A stretch of DNA of 64,000 nucleotides from Sphingomonas japonica (GCF_006346325.1 NZ_VDYR01000001.1:806001-870000), one strand, 5' to 3'. Numbered from the stretch's first letter, positions 18,486 to 28,211 are shown. The notes: generated by a model not told the origin, from the letters alone. Numbers and translations: made by a program.

Positions 18486-19366
18486 GGTGTCGAAGCTTGC
18501 AGCGGTGGAACCGGCGGTCGCGGCGCGGGGAGGTAGGCTGCCTGGACCAGCGCGAAGTCGAGTGCGTCGGGGTCGGCGAGCGTCCTTGCCGGGGCGGTAT
18601 CGCGCTGCGACTTGAGCACGCGCGCCACCGGAATGCCGGGCGCATACAGCCCGCCGGTGCCGGTGGTGACGAACATGTCGCCGGCCAGCAACGGGGCGTT
18701 GGCGATGCTGGCAGTGCGGATATCGACCAAGCCGTCGCCGCGCCCGACGACGATCGCGGGCAGGTTGTCGCGAATCCGCCGCACCGGCACGACGCTTTCT
18801 GTGTCGGTCAGCAGCAGCACGCTGGCGGTGTTCGGGCTGACCTCGATGATGCGCCCGATCAAGCCATCCGGCCCCCGCACTGGTTGCCCGAGCGCTACCC
18901 CATGGCGGCTGCCCGCGTTCAGGGTGGCGAATCGGCGCGTGCTGGAGGCGGAAGAATTCACCAGTCGCGCGGCGGCCACCGTGGTCGGCTCGCGTTCGCG
19001 GACCTGTGCCAGAGCCCGCAGCCGCCGGTTCTCGACGATCAGCAGGCGGGCCGCTGCGATCGCCTTTGCATTCCGCGCGGCTTCGGCGCGCAGTGCGCGG
19101 TTCTCGCCAACGACGCCGAAATAATCGCCGAAACCGCCAGGCAGGTCGAGAATGGCCCGGCGCAGCATGTGAAGTCCGCTCGATACCGGCGTCGTCGCTT
19201 CGCGTACGCCGCTGCGGAGCGACGCGAACAGCGGCGGATTGACGGTCGAGATCGCCAGCAACACCGCGCCCGCGACGACACCCAGCGCCGCGAGCACATA
19301 GCCGAGGAAGACCCCATATTGCGCCCGCCGCGAAAATCCCGGGCGCCGGTTACGTTGCGGCGCCAT
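18482..19366 (-). CDS. mreC: rod-shape protein MreC
   Basis: MreC links the MreB filament to the periplasmic cell-wall machinery. The 294-residue protein has a basic N terminus, one membrane helix (YVLAALGVVAGAVLLAIS), a coiled coil (ENRALRAEAARNAKAIAAARLLIVEN, in parts) and beta domains with VALGQPVRGPDGLIGRI and the TESVVPVRRIRDNLPAIV stretch. The C terminus is proline-rich. The ATG at 19366 has GGGGAA 4-5 bases upstream; it follows mreB by 8 bp. Confidence 0.94.
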   Translation of the reverse strand: MAPQRNRRPGFSRRAQYGVFLGYVLAALGVVAGAVLLAISTVNPPLFASLRSGVREATTPVSSGLHMLRRAILDLPGGFGDYFGVVGENRALRAEAARNAKAIAAARLLIVENRRLRALAQVREREPTTVAAARLVNSSASSTRRFATLNAGSRHGVALGQPVRGPDGLIGRIIEVSPNTASVLLLTDTESVVPVRRIRDNLPAIVVGRGDGLVDIRTASIANAPLLAGDMFVTTGTGGLYAPGIPVARVLKSQRDTAPARTLADPDALDFALVQAAYLPAPRPPVPPLQASTP

Positions 19367-19374
19367 CGTTCCCC

Positions 19375-20550
<1,176 letters not shown>

Positions 20551-20564
20551 CTAGGACCACACCC

Positions 20565-22394
20565 ATGTCAATACGCCGACTTCCCTCGCATCTCGTCAAC
20601 CGGATCGCTGCCGGTGAAGTGGTCGAAAGGCCTGCCAGCGCGTTGAAGGAGCTGATCGAGAACGCGATCGACGCGGGTTCGACACGGATCGTCGTGCGCC
20701 TGGCAGCAGGCGGGATCGACCTCGTCGAGGTCACCGATGACGGTTCGGGCATGACCCCGGCCGATATGGAGCTGGCACTCGAACGCCATGCGACGTCGAA
20801 ACTGCCGGAGAGCCTGTGGGAGCACGGGGCGATCGAGAATGTCGCGACGCTCGGCTTTCGCGGCGAGGCGCTGCCTTCCATCGCCAGCGTCGCGCGATTG
20901 ACGATCGACAGCCGCGTGCGGGGCGCGGAAGGCTGGTCGCGCAGCATCGACAACGGTGCGCAGGTGGCGGAGGGCCCGGCCGCGCTGCCCCCCGGTACCC
21001 GGGTGCGGGTCGAAGCGCTGTTCGATCGCGTACCCGCGCGGCGCAAGTTCCTGCGCACCCCGCGCGCGGAATATGCTGCCTGTCTCGACATCGTCCGCCG
21101 CCTGGCGATGGCCCGGCCGCACATCGCCTTCTCCGTCGAACACGATGGACGCCGCACCCTGGCGGTGCAGGCGGTCGAAAGCGCGCCGGATCGCGTCGCG
21201 GCATTGACCGACCGCGCGCTGATCGACAACAGCGTTGGCATCGATTTCGCGCGCGAGGGCATGAGCCTGACGGGCGTCGCTGCGATCCCGACCTTCAATC
21301 GCGGCGTTTCCGATCATCAATATCTGTTCGTCAATCGCCGCCCGGTAAAGGATCGGATGCTGGTCGGCGCGGTGCGCGGTGCCTATGCGGAAATGCTCGC
21401 GCGCGATCGGCACCCGGTGGTTGCGCTGTTCCTCGACATTCCCGCCGATCAGGTCGACGTCAACGTCCATCCCGCCAAGACCGAAGTCCGCTTTCGCGAT
21501 CCGGCATTGGTGCGCGGCCTGATCGTCAGCGGCCTGCGGCGTGCCCTCGACGAGGCAGGACATCGCAGCCAGCGACCGACGGCTGCGGTGCTGGCGGCCT
21601 GGACCAGCGAAACAGCTTCATCCGGTGGTCATCCAGGCGAAAGCGCGGATACCCCGGTTGGAGAATATGGATCGGCACCTACCGGGACGCCCGCCTTCTT
21701 CGGGGCTGCCGCAGGGGCGGGCAACAGCCTTCACGATCGTCGTCCGACGTTCCTGACGCCGCCGCCGCAGGCACGCGCCGAGGCTGCCGTCGAACCGATC
21801 CCTGACACCGCGCAATTCCCGCTAGGCGCCGCGCGCGGGCAGGTCGCCCGGACCTATATCGTCGCCGAAGCCGCCGATGGCCTGGTGCTGGTCGATCAGC
21901 ACGCCGCGCACGAACGCCTGGTTCTCGAACGCATGCGCCGTGCGATGGCACTGGGCGGCGTCGCTTCGCAGGCGCTGCTGCTGCCCGAGGTGATCGAACT
22001 GGACGAACCGGCGTGCGATCGGCTTGAGTCCCGGATCGACGAACTCGCTGAGTTCGGCCTGACGCTCGAACGGTTCGGGCCGGGCGCCATGCTGGTTCGG
22101 TCGGTGCCGGCGATGCTCGGGCAAGCCGACGTGTCGGGCCTGGTCACCGACCTTTCCGACGAACTTGCCGCCTATGACGATGCGCTCAGCCTGAAGGAAC
22201 GCCTCGACCATGTCGCCGCGACCATGGCCTGCCACGGATCCGTCCGCGCGGGGCGCATCCTGTCGGTCGCCGAAATGAATGCGCTGCTGCGCGAGATGGA
22301 AGTGACGCCCCATTCCGGCCAGTGCAATCACGGTCGCCCCACCTGGGTAAAGCTGGCGCACGGCGATATCGAGAAGCTGTTCGGGCGGAAGTGA
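20565..22394 (+). CDS. mutL: DNA mismatch repair protein MutL
   Basis: MutL couples mismatch recognition by MutS to strand removal. The 609-residue protein has the GHKL ATPase motifs near the N terminus (ENAIDAG, DDGSGM, TLGFRGEAL) and a C-terminal dimerisation domain containing DQHAAHERLVLE from D444. This matches the DQHA(x)2E(x)4E metal-binding signature of MutL proteins that nick DNA themselves, as expected where MutH is absent. The linker (about residues 340-410) is low-complexity and contains a sequence like a dispersed REP-type repeat (see 21628-21740). The ATG at 20565 gives the family N terminus. Confidence 0.96.
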   Translation: MSIRRLPSHLVNRIAAGEVVERPASALKELIENAIDAGSTRIVVRLAAGGIDLVEVTDDGSGMTPADMELALERHATSKLPESLWEHGAIENVATLGFRGEALPSIASVARLTIDSRVRGAEGWSRSIDNGAQVAEGPAALPPGTRVRVEALFDRVPARRKFLRTPRAEYAACLDIVRRLAMARPHIAFSVEHDGRRTLAVQAVESAPDRVAALTDRALIDNSVGIDFAREGMSLTGVAAIPTFNRGVSDHQYLFVNRRPVKDRMLVGAVRGAYAEMLARDRHPVVALFLDIPADQVDVNVHPAKTEVRFRDPALVRGLIVSGLRRALDEAGHRSQRPTAAVLAAWTSETASSGGHPGESADTPVGEYGSAPTGTPAFFGAAAGAGNSLHDRRPTFLTPPPQARAEAAVEPIPDTAQFPLGAARGQVARTYIVAEAADGLVLVDQHAAHERLVLERMRRAMALGGVASQALLLPEVIELDEPACDRLESRIDELAEFGLTLERFGPGAMLVRSVPAMLGQADVSGLVTDLSDELAAYDDALSLKERLDHVAATMACHGSVRAGRILSVAEMNALLREMEVTPHSGQCNHGRPTWVKLAHGDIEKLFGRK

Positions 22395-22488
22395 ACGGAA
22401 CGTACGGACGCCGGTACGTTCATCTCGCGGAAACCTTATCGCCGCCCGCGCATTCTACTTGCCAAGCACCTGATTTGGCAGAGCAACC

Positions 22489-22566
22489 ATGAGCAAGATC
22501 GTCCCCGTATTCTTCGCACTGATTCCCCTGGCTGCGGTCGTGACCGCGTGCGTCGCCGTGCCCTGA
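22489..22566 (+). CDS. 25-residue putative lipopeptide
   Basis: MSKIVPVFFALIPLAAVVTA followed by CVAVP: a lysine near the start, a hydrophobic core and a lipobox-like VVTA-C, leaving a mature lipid-modified peptide of five residues. It lies in the 270-bp gap between mutL and the rplI terminator. The ribosome-binding site is weak (AGAG). The layout recalls entericidin-type small lipoproteins, but there is no sequence basis for a name. Confidence 0.4.
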   Translation: MSKIVPVFFALIPLAAVVTACVAVP

Positions 22567-22613
22567 CACTGCCACCACCTTCCCGAGCCGAAATACGCAC
22601 CGACATACGAAAA

Positions 22614-22641
22614 GGGCCGCGCGGTACGCACCGCGCGGCCC
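22614..22641 (-). terminator. terminator of rpsF-rpsR-rplI
   Basis: A perfect 12-bp stem (GGGCCGCGCGGT/ACCGCGCGGCCC) with a 4-base loop ACGC. On the minus strand it is followed by TTTTCG, giving a Rho-independent terminator 24 bp past the rplI stop. It may also stop transcription arriving from the mutL side. Confidence 0.85.
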
Positions 22642-22664
22642 CTTGCTGTCTTCGGCTAGTGAAA

Positions 22665-23294
22665 TCAGCCCTGTGGGGCTGACTCCTCGTCCGACGCTTC
22701 GGTCGAAGCCGCATCCCCCGCGGCTGCCTCGTCGCGCGGCAATTCGCCGGGCTCGGCATTGGGATCGAAGTCCTCAGTGAAACCGGCGGTGTCCTGTTCG
22801 AACATCGCCGCCATCACGTCGACGCCCTGCGCCTGCATCTCGGCCTCTTCCGGCGAACGCGCGACGTTGACCTTGACCGTCACCGCGACCTCTGGGTGCA
22901 GCGCGACCTTGACGTCGTACAGCCCGATCGCCTTGATCGGCTTGCCGAGGACGATCTGCGCCTTGTTGACCTTGTGGTCTTCGGCAACCAGCGCCTCGAC
23001 CAGATCGCGCACCGCGACCGAACCGTAGAGCTGGCCGGTGTTCGACGCCTGACGGATCAGGGTCACCGAAACGCCGTCGAGCGTTTTGGCCTCGGCCTGC
23101 GCTTCGGTGCGGCGGGTGGCGTTGTCGGCCTCGATCCGCTCGCGATTCGCCTCGAATACCTTGCGGTTCGATTCGTTGGCGCGCAGCGCCTTCTTGTTCG
23201 GCAGCAGGAAGTTGCGGGCGAACCCGTCCTTCACCGTGACGACGTCGCCGATGCCGCCGAGCTTCTCGACGCGCTCGAGCAAAATGATCTGCAT
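22665..23294 (-). CDS. rplI: 50S ribosomal protein bL9
   Basis: bL9 binds 23S rRNA near the L1 stalk base. The N-terminal domain signature is clear (MQIILLERVEKLGGIGDVVTV, in parts; NFLLPNKKALRA). At 209 residues it is about 60 longer than the E. coli protein because of an acidic, Ala/Glu-rich C-terminal tail starting near residue 150; such tails are common in alphaproteobacteria. Last gene of the rpsF-rpsR-rplI operon, 11 bp after rpsR. Confidence 0.97.
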   Translation of the reverse strand: MQIILLERVEKLGGIGDVVTVKDGFARNFLLPNKKALRANESNRKVFEANRERIEADNATRRTEAQAEAKTLDGVSVTLIRQASNTGQLYGSVAVRDLVEALVAEDHKVNKAQIVLGKPIKAIGLYDVKVALHPEVAVTVKVNVARSPEEAEMQAQGVDVMAAMFEQDTAGFTEDFDPNAEPGELPRDEAAAGDAASTEASDEESAPQG

Positions 23295-23305
23295 GCGACC
23301 GCTCC

Positions 23306-23530
23306 TTACTTAACGATGTAGGGCAGCAGGCCCAGATGACGGGCGCGCTTGATGGCCTGAGCCAGCTCGCGCTGCTTCTTGGCGCTCACCGAGGTGATGC
23401 GCGACGGGACGATCTTGCCGCGCTCGGACACGAAGCCCTGCAGCAGACGAACGTCCTTGTAGTCGATCCGCGGCGCGTCCTTCGCAGAGAAAGGGCAGCT
23501 CTTGCGGCGGCGGAAGAATGGGCGTGCCAT
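23306..23530 (-). CDS. rpsR: 30S ribosomal protein bS18
   Basis: A 74-residue basic protein of the 30S platform, which pairs with bS6. Family signatures: [32 protein letters not shown] (in parts) and the closing [12 protein letters not shown]. The start overlaps the rpsF stop by one base (TGATG), so it is translationally coupled to its binding partner. Confidence 0.98.
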   Translation of the reverse strand: MARPFFRRRKSCPFSAKDAPRIDYKDVRLLQGFVSERGKIVPSRITSVSAKKQRELAQAIKRARHLGLLPYIVK

Positions 23531-23949
23531 CAGTTGTTCTCCCCTTCGTCGCGGTCGCGGCGCGGGCCGCGGTCGCCGCGATCGTCACGGTCGCGGCCGC
23601 CGCGGCGCTCGCCGCGGTCGCTGCGCTCGCTCTTGCGCATCATCACGGTCGGGCCGTTCTCCAGCTCGTCGACGCGCACGGTCATGTAGCGGATGACGTC
23701 CTCGTTGATCGACGTCTGGCGCTCCAGCTCGGCGACCACGCCGGCGGGCGCGTCGATCTCGAGCATCACGTAATGCGCCTTGCGGTTCTTGGCGATCTTG
23801 TACGCCAGGCTGCGCAGGCCCCAGCTCTCGGTCTTTACGACCTTGCCGTCGTGCTCTTCGATAATCTTGGTGGCGGCTTCCGCCAGGGTGTCCACCTGCG
23901 CCTGTGCCAAATCCTGGCGCGCAAGGAACACGTGCTCGTACAGAGCCAT
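23530..23949 (-). CDS. rpsF: 30S ribosomal protein bS6
   Basis: A 139-residue platform protein that binds bS18. N terminus [14 protein letters not shown] and the core segment [20 protein letters not shown] are diagnostic. The C-terminal 25 residues are very rich in Arg, Asp and Glu, longer than in E. coli before processing. The longer open frame to 24024 is rejected because the ATG at 23949 gives the family start. Confidence 0.97.
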   Translation of the reverse strand: MALYEHVFLARQDLAQAQVDTLAEAATKIIEEHDGKVVKTESWGLRSLAYKIAKNRKAHYVMLEIDAPAGVVAELERQTSINEDVIRYMTVRVDELENGPTVMMRKSERSDRGERRGGRDRDDRGDRGPRRDRDEGENN

Positions 23950-24093
23950 GTCGCTTTCTCTCTCTTGGCCGATCGCTGACGCCGCACCATGCGGTCGCCC
24001 CTCCGGCTGTCGTCGTAAATGCAATCAGGGCGGAAGGACGCTGCCTTCCACCCCGATGCGAGTGCTCCATACCGGTTTCAGTGGGGAAGGCAA

Positions 24094-24109
24094 GGGGGCC
24101 GGGGCCCCC
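24094..24109 (-). terminator. possible terminator of the RcnB-like gene
   Basis: A GC-only palindrome (GGGGGCC and GGCCCCC around two bases) about 20 bp past the stop of the gene at 24128-24577. There is no real T-run, so it may be a Rho-dependent pause or nothing. Confidence 0.3.
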
Positions 24110-24127
24110 AAGCCCGCTTCCCGGCGC

Positions 24128-24577
24128 TTAGAACAGTACGCCGCCCAGCACTGCTCCGATCAGGCCGCTGGCAACGGCGACCAGCACCGCGTCATTGCCC
24201 GACTGCACCCACTGATAACCCTGCGGCGGGGCGTACAGGCCGCGGCCGCCATAGCTGCGATAGTCGATCTGGCGATAGTTGGGCGCATAGGCCCGGTTGA
24301 ACCGCTGACCGCGCTGCCAGCTATTGTAGCTGTAGGTCGGCCGATTGACGATCACCCGCTGCTGCTGGCGGACCACCGGGCGATTGACCCGGACATTCTG
24401 CCGCACCACATTGCCGCGGCGGTTCACCACCGTCCGCTGCTTGACCCCGCCGCCGCGCTGGACGACGACCGTCTTGTTGCCGCGCTCCTTGACGACGGTG
24501 CGCTGCGGAGCTGCGCTTGCCACTGTGGGGACCGCGACCATTGAGGCCGCGACGGCTGCGAGAACCAACTTCTTCAT
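24128..24577 (-). CDS. RcnB family periplasmic protein
   Basis: A 149-residue exported protein: signal peptide with cut after ASA (about residue 22), a basic Gln/Arg/Val-rich middle with repeated RTVV and VNR units, and the RcnB-type C terminus (YAPPQGYQWVQSGNDAVLVAVASG) with a closing Gly-rich hydrophobic helix. E. coli RcnB helps nickel/cobalt homeostasis; most family members are uncharacterised and the role here is not established. It lies alone between rpsF and fabD. Confidence 0.8.
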   Translation of the reverse strand: MKKLVLAAVAASMVAVPTVASAAPQRTVVKERGNKTVVVQRGGGVKQRTVVNRRGNVVRQNVRVNRPVVRQQQRVIVNRPTYSYNSWQRGQRFNRAYAPNYRQIDYRSYGGRGLYAPPQGYQWVQSGNDAVLVAVASGLIGAVLGGVLF

Positions 24578-24751
24578 CTTGCGTCTCCTCTGTCACGCCA
24601 TCAGCGGCGTTGAAGACAATCTAGGAGGAGGGTGTCGCGGCGATGTGTCGAAGCCGGAACAAAAGCGTCACAAACTGTCGCAAGCCGGTCGGGACTTGAA
24701 AGGTTTCGCCGTTCGGGCGTACCGCCCGCGGCTTCCAGCGGGAGAAGTCAG

Positions 24752-25687
24752 ATGCGCGCATTCGTGTTTCCGGGTCAGGGCAGCCAGTCGGTCGGGATGG
24801 GCAAGGCGCTCGCCGACGCCAGCGCGATTGCGCGCGAAGTGTTCCAGGAAGTCGATGACGCGCTCGGCCAGAGCCTGTTCAAGCTAATGACCGACGGGCC
24901 GGAGCAGGACCTGGTCCTCACCGAGAATGCCCAGCCCGCGATCATGGCGCACGCGATCGCGGTGCTGCGCGTGCTCGAACGCGAAGGCGGCGTTCGCCTC
25001 GCAGACAGGGCCGACTATGTCGCCGGGCACAGTCTCGGCGAATATACCGCCTTGTGCGCAGCGGGTGCGATCGACCTTGCGACGACGGCGCGGCTGCTCA
25101 AGCTACGCGGGCGCGCAATGCAGGCTGCGGTCCCGGTCGGCGAGGGCGGGATGGCGGCGCTGCTGGGTGCGGACCGAGACAAGGCGCAGGCGATCGCCGA
25201 CGCTGCAGGACAAGGGCAGGTCTGCACCGTTGCCAATGACAACGATCCGTCGCAGGTGGTGATATCCGGCGCGCTCGCCGCGATCGAGCGCGCGATCCCG
25301 CTCGCCAAGGAGATGGGGGCCAGGCGCGCGATCCTGCTCCCGGTTTCCGCTCCGTTCCACTGCGCGTTGATGCAGCCGGCTGCCGATGCGATGGAGGCGG
25401 CGCTGGCGGACGCGGCGATCCGCGCGCCGCTGGTCCCGGTCTTCGCCAACGTCACCGCGGCCGCCGTCGCCGACCCCGACACGATCCGCGCGCTGCTCGT
25501 CGAACAGGTCACCGGCATGGTCCGCTGGCGCGAGTCGGTGCTGGCGATGCACAAGGCCGGCGTCGAACGCTTCGTCGAACTGGGCGGCAAGGTGCTGGGC
25601 CCGATGGTCAAGCGCACGGTGCCCGAGGCGGACGCAGTCAGCGCAGTGACGATGGACGACATAGAGGCTTTGGCTAGCGTGCTTTAG
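24752..25687 (+). CDS. fabD: malonyl-CoA:ACP transacylase FabD
   Basis: FabD loads malonate on acyl carrier protein for fatty-acid elongation. The 311-residue protein has the N-terminal FPGQGSQ, nucleophile S94 in GHSLGEYTAL, and catalytic H203 (SAPFHCALM). The ATG at 24752 has GGGAGAAG about 8 bases upstream. It begins the fab gene set; fabG follows after an inserted GxxExxY gene. Confidence 0.96.
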   Translation: MRAFVFPGQGSQSVGMGKALADASAIAREVFQEVDDALGQSLFKLMTDGPEQDLVLTENAQPAIMAHAIAVLRVLEREGGVRLADRADYVAGHSLGEYTALCAAGAIDLATTARLLKLRGRAMQAAVPVGEGGMAALLGADRDKAQAIADAAGQGQVCTVANDNDPSQVVISGALAAIERAIPLAKEMGARRAILLPVSAPFHCALMQPAADAMEAALADAAIRAPLVPVFANVTAAAVADPDTIRALLVEQVTGMVRWRESVLAMHKAGVERFVELGGKVLGPMVKRTVPEADAVSAVTMDDIEALASVL

Positions 25688-25697
25688 GAGAAGTTTT

Positions 25698-25724
25698 TTC
25701 ACGCGGAGGCGCGGAGACGCGGAG
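25698..25724 (+). repeat. left 27-bp inverted repeat of the GxxExxY cassette
   Basis: Begins TTCACGCGGAGGCGCGGAG and is repeated, inverted, at 26110-26136 with one mismatch (26 of 27). It starts 10 bp after the fabD stop, and its last bases GGAG are the likely ribosome-binding site of the ATG at 25727. Confidence 0.9.
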
Positions 25725-25726
25725 AT

Positions 25727-26158
25727 ATGCCGGATCTGGAAGCAATTTCGGGGGACGTCGTAGACGTGGCGCTGCGCTTGCATCGCGAGTTGGGGCCGGG
25801 CCTGTTGGAGAGCGTGTACGAGATGCTGCTTGCCGGACGCCTTGCTCAGATGGGATATTCGGTCGCGCGCCAGCGCGCTGTTGACATCGAGTTCGACGGT
25901 TTGAAGTTTGACGGCGCCTTTCGTATCGACCTCCTTGTAGACGAGCGATTGCTCGTCGAGATCAAGTCGGTCGAGCGGTTGAGGGCAGTCCACGGCAAGC
26001 AGCTTCTTACCTATTTGCGCCTTACCAATCAGCCCGTAGGGCTGCTCATCAACTTCGGCGGGGAAACGCTCAAGGAAGGGCTGCGACGGATCGTCAACGA
26101 CTATCGCCCCTCCGCGTCTTCGCGCCTCCGCGTGAACCAGAATCCACGGAGACATTAA
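25727..26158 (+). CDS. GxxExxY family protein (PD-(D/E)xK nuclease-like)
   Basis: A 143-residue protein with the family signature G25-LLE28-SVY31 and a PD-(D/E)xK-like core: D68 (RIDLLV), E78-x-K80 (VEIKS) and Q92 (KQLLTYL). This fold is used by many nucleases, but GxxExxY proteins have no established function. Residues about 128-137 (PSASSRLRV) are encoded by the right inverted repeat, and the left repeat supplies the ribosome-binding site, so repeats and gene form one unit. The stop overlaps the fabG start by one base (TAATG). Wording such as nuclease rests only on fold motifs. Confidence 0.85.
   Translation: MPDLEAISGDVVDVALRLHRELGPGLLESVYEMLLAGRLAQMGYSVARQRAVDIEFDGLKFDGAFRIDLLVDERLLVEIKSVERLRAVHGKQLLTYLRLTNQPVGLLINFGGETLKEGLRRIVNDYRPSASSRLRVNQNPRRH
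26110..26136 (+). repeat. right 27-bp inverted repeat of the GxxExxY cassette
   Basis: Reverse complement of 25698-25724 with one mismatch. It lies inside the coding sequence and encodes the arginine/serine-rich end of the protein. Confidence 0.9.
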
Positions 26159-26898
26159 TGTTCGACCTCACAGGCATGACCGCACTCGTCACCGGCGCGT
26201 CCGGCGGGATCGGCTCGGCGATCGCAAGGGCACTGGCCGGGCAGGGGGCAAAGCTCGCCGTGTCTGGCAGCAACGCCGACAAGCTCGACGCCTTCCGCGC
26301 CGACCTCGGCGGCGACCATGTCGCACTTCCCTGCAACCTGTCCGACGGCGCCGCGGTCGATGCGCTGGTGCCGCAGGCAGTCGAGGCGCTGGGCGGCACG
26401 CTCGACATCCTTATCAACAATGCCGGCGTCACCCGCGACAACCTGGCGATGCGGATGAAGGACGACGAATGGGACCAGGTCATCCGCGTCAATCTCGAAG
26501 CCGCGTTCCGGCTGTGCCGCGCCGCCGCGCGCCCGATGATGAAGGCGCGCTTCGGTCGCATCGTCTCGATCACGTCGGTGGTCGGTGCGACCGGCAATCC
26601 CGGCCAGGCCAATTATGCTGCGTCGAAGGCCGGGCTGGTCGGCATGTCCAAGGCGCTGGCACAGGAGCTTGCCAGCCGCGGCATCACCGTCAACTGCGTC
26701 GCGCCCGGCTTCATCCGCTCGGCAATGACCGATGTCCTGCCAAATGCGCAAAAGGAAGCGCTCATGGCCCGCATCCCCGCAGGCGCGTTGGGCGAGGGCT
26801 CGGATATCGGCGCCGCAGTCGTCTATCTCGCCAGCCGCGAGGCCGGGTACGTCACTGGGCAGACGCTGCATGTAAATGGCGGCATGGCGATGCTGTGA
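26158..26898 (+). CDS. fabG: 3-oxoacyl-ACP reductase FabG
   Basis: FabG reduces 3-ketoacyl-ACP with NADPH. A 246-residue short-chain dehydrogenase: cofactor motif TGASGGIG (12-19), NNAG (87-90), catalytic S140, Y153 and K157 (YAASK). The C terminus ([14 protein letters not shown]) is typical of FabG. The ATG shares its A with the stop of the GxxExxY gene; ACGGAG lies 6 bases upstream. The last 47 bp overlap the convergent gene at 26852-28078. Confidence 0.95.
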   Translation: MFDLTGMTALVTGASGGIGSAIARALAGQGAKLAVSGSNADKLDAFRADLGGDHVALPCNLSDGAAVDALVPQAVEALGGTLDILINNAGVTRDNLAMRMKDDEWDQVIRVNLEAAFRLCRAAARPMMKARFGRIVSITSVVGATGNPGQANYAASKAGLVGMSKALAQELASRGITVNCVAPGFIRSAMTDVLPNAQKEALMARIPAGALGEGSDIGAAVVYLASREAGYVTGQTLHVNGGMAML

Positions 26899-28078
26899 GC
26901 GCAGGACTTGACCTCGCAAGCGCGACGGCCAGGACAACCGCGATCGCGATCAGGTTGACCGGAACGAGCGTCGCAGCCGCAACGGCGCGGCCGAATAGCG
27001 GAGCACAATAGGCGAAGGCGAGCAGCGCGCGCTCGCCTCGCCGCCAGCCGTTCGTTTCCGCGTCGCGCGCCAGCCATGCGATCGCGATGCCCAAAACGAC
27101 CATGTCGTAATCGAATGCATAAGGGGTGGCGAGCAGCGACGCGGTCATTGCGACCGCCCCGCGAAGTGCTGGACGGCAGCGGCGCGTCCGTATGATGACG
27201 GCCGCCAGTCCGGCGATCGCCGCGCTCTGGATGATCCACGCGATCCAGGCAGCGCCGCCAAGCAGGCGGACTGCCCCAAACGGTGTCACGAGCTTTGCCG
27301 CGCCGGTCTGTGCGTCCTCGACCACCGCCGATCGCGTCAGTTCGAGCGATTGCGCAAACGCTTCCCACGCGCCCGTCCCAAGCACCAGTGCGCTGGTGGC
27401 CGACATAACTAACAGGGTCGCTGCCGCCACCGCAAAGGCGCGCCAGTGCCCGCCGGCTGCGAGAACCAGCGGCAGCAGCACGCCGAGCTGCGGCTTGTAG
27501 GCCAGCAGTCCGATCAAAATGCCCGCGGCGATCGGCCGTCGATCGAGCAACAGCATGCCTCCGCCCAGTAGCGCAGCGGTCAGGAAGCCGTTCTGGCCGT
27601 GACCCAGGCAGACGAACACCGCAGGAAAGCCAAGCGCGATCACCCAGTCCCCCGGCCGCGTCAGAAGCGGGCGAACCGCTGCCAACGCTGTCGCAAGACC
27701 CGTCACCTGCCATAGGATCAACGCAGGCAGATAGGGGATGCTCGCCAGCGCCATGGCGACGATCAGGAATGGCGGAGGATAATGCCAGCCGTAAAAGGGG
27801 ATATCGGCGCGCCCATGGACCGCCTGCTGCATGGCGAAGTGGCTAGGCCAGTCCCAGGCAAGCTCGGGCGCACCGGCCAATGCGAGGCGCCCGGCCGCAT
27901 AGACGTTGGAGAAATCGGTGCCGACCGGTCGCCCGAGCGCGTCAAGCGTTTGCATGCCGCTGCCCGCCAGCAGGACCAGGCCAAACGTGGTCACGACCGT
28001 CAACAGCGCCGCCACCCGTATCGCCCGGCCACGACTGACCAGCCGGTCGATCGATTCGAGGGCGGGGAGTATGCGCAT
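26852..28078 (-). CDS. GT87/DUF2029 family membrane glycosyltransferase
   Basis: A 408-residue polytopic membrane protein of the GT-C type. Family marks: [12 protein letters not shown] with an Asp after the first helix, the [15 protein letters not shown] loop, and [14 protein letters not shown]. Members include mycobacterial mannosyltransferases that use polyprenyl-phosphate sugars; substrate here unknown. It is convergent with fabG (47-bp overlap) and divergent from acpP, so it splits the fab genes. Confidence 0.8.
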   Translation of the reverse strand: MRILPALESIDRLVSRGRAIRVAALLTVVTTFGLVLLAGSGMQTLDALGRPVGTDFSNVYAAGRLALAGAPELAWDWPSHFAMQQAVHGRADIPFYGWHYPPPFLIVAMALASIPYLPALILWQVTGLATALAAVRPLLTRPGDWVIALGFPAVFVCLGHGQNGFLTAALLGGGMLLLDRRPIAAGILIGLLAYKPQLGVLLPLVLAAGGHWRAFAVAAATLLVMSATSALVLGTGAWEAFAQSLELTRSAVVEDAQTGAAKLVTPFGAVRLLGGAAWIAWIIQSAAIAGLAAVIIRTRRCRPALRGAVAMTASLLATPYAFDYDMVVLGIAIAWLARDAETNGWRRGERALLAFAYCAPLFGRAVAAATLVPVNLIAIAVVLAVALARSSPALTASPCRHLHAASAQ

Positions 28079-28144
28079 CGCGGGTCACCTTGGCGTAGCG
28101 GCGGTTAGCATCGCCCTAACCATGCGGCTACGCGCTCGGGGGAC

Positions 28145-28173
28145 TTGTCAGCCGGAAGCACCCGTTCTACGTG
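28145..28173 (+). promoter_or_regulatory. possible acpP promoter
   Basis: TTGTCA (28145-28150), a 17-base spacer and TACGTG (28168-28173), ending 38 bp before the acpP start. Match to sigma-70-like consensus is moderate. Confidence 0.3.
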
Positions 28174-28211
28174 CGTTCAGGAATTTAAGACCTTACGCAA
28201 AGGAACAGGGA

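Larger units (their letters stand above)
25698..26136 (+). mobile_element. candidate inverted-repeat cassette carrying a GxxExxY gene
   Basis: A 439-bp unit bounded by 27-bp near-perfect inverted repeats and filled almost wholly by one gene. It sits between fabD and fabG. No transposase is present and no clear target-site duplication is visible, so this is either a mobilisable unit moved in trans or a gene with conserved flanking structure. Mobility is inference. Confidence 0.5.

Noticed and set aside
23960..24060. Small open frames between rpsF and the RcnB-like gene
   Set aside because: No ribosome-binding sites or protein-like composition; the stretch is leader and intergenic sequence.
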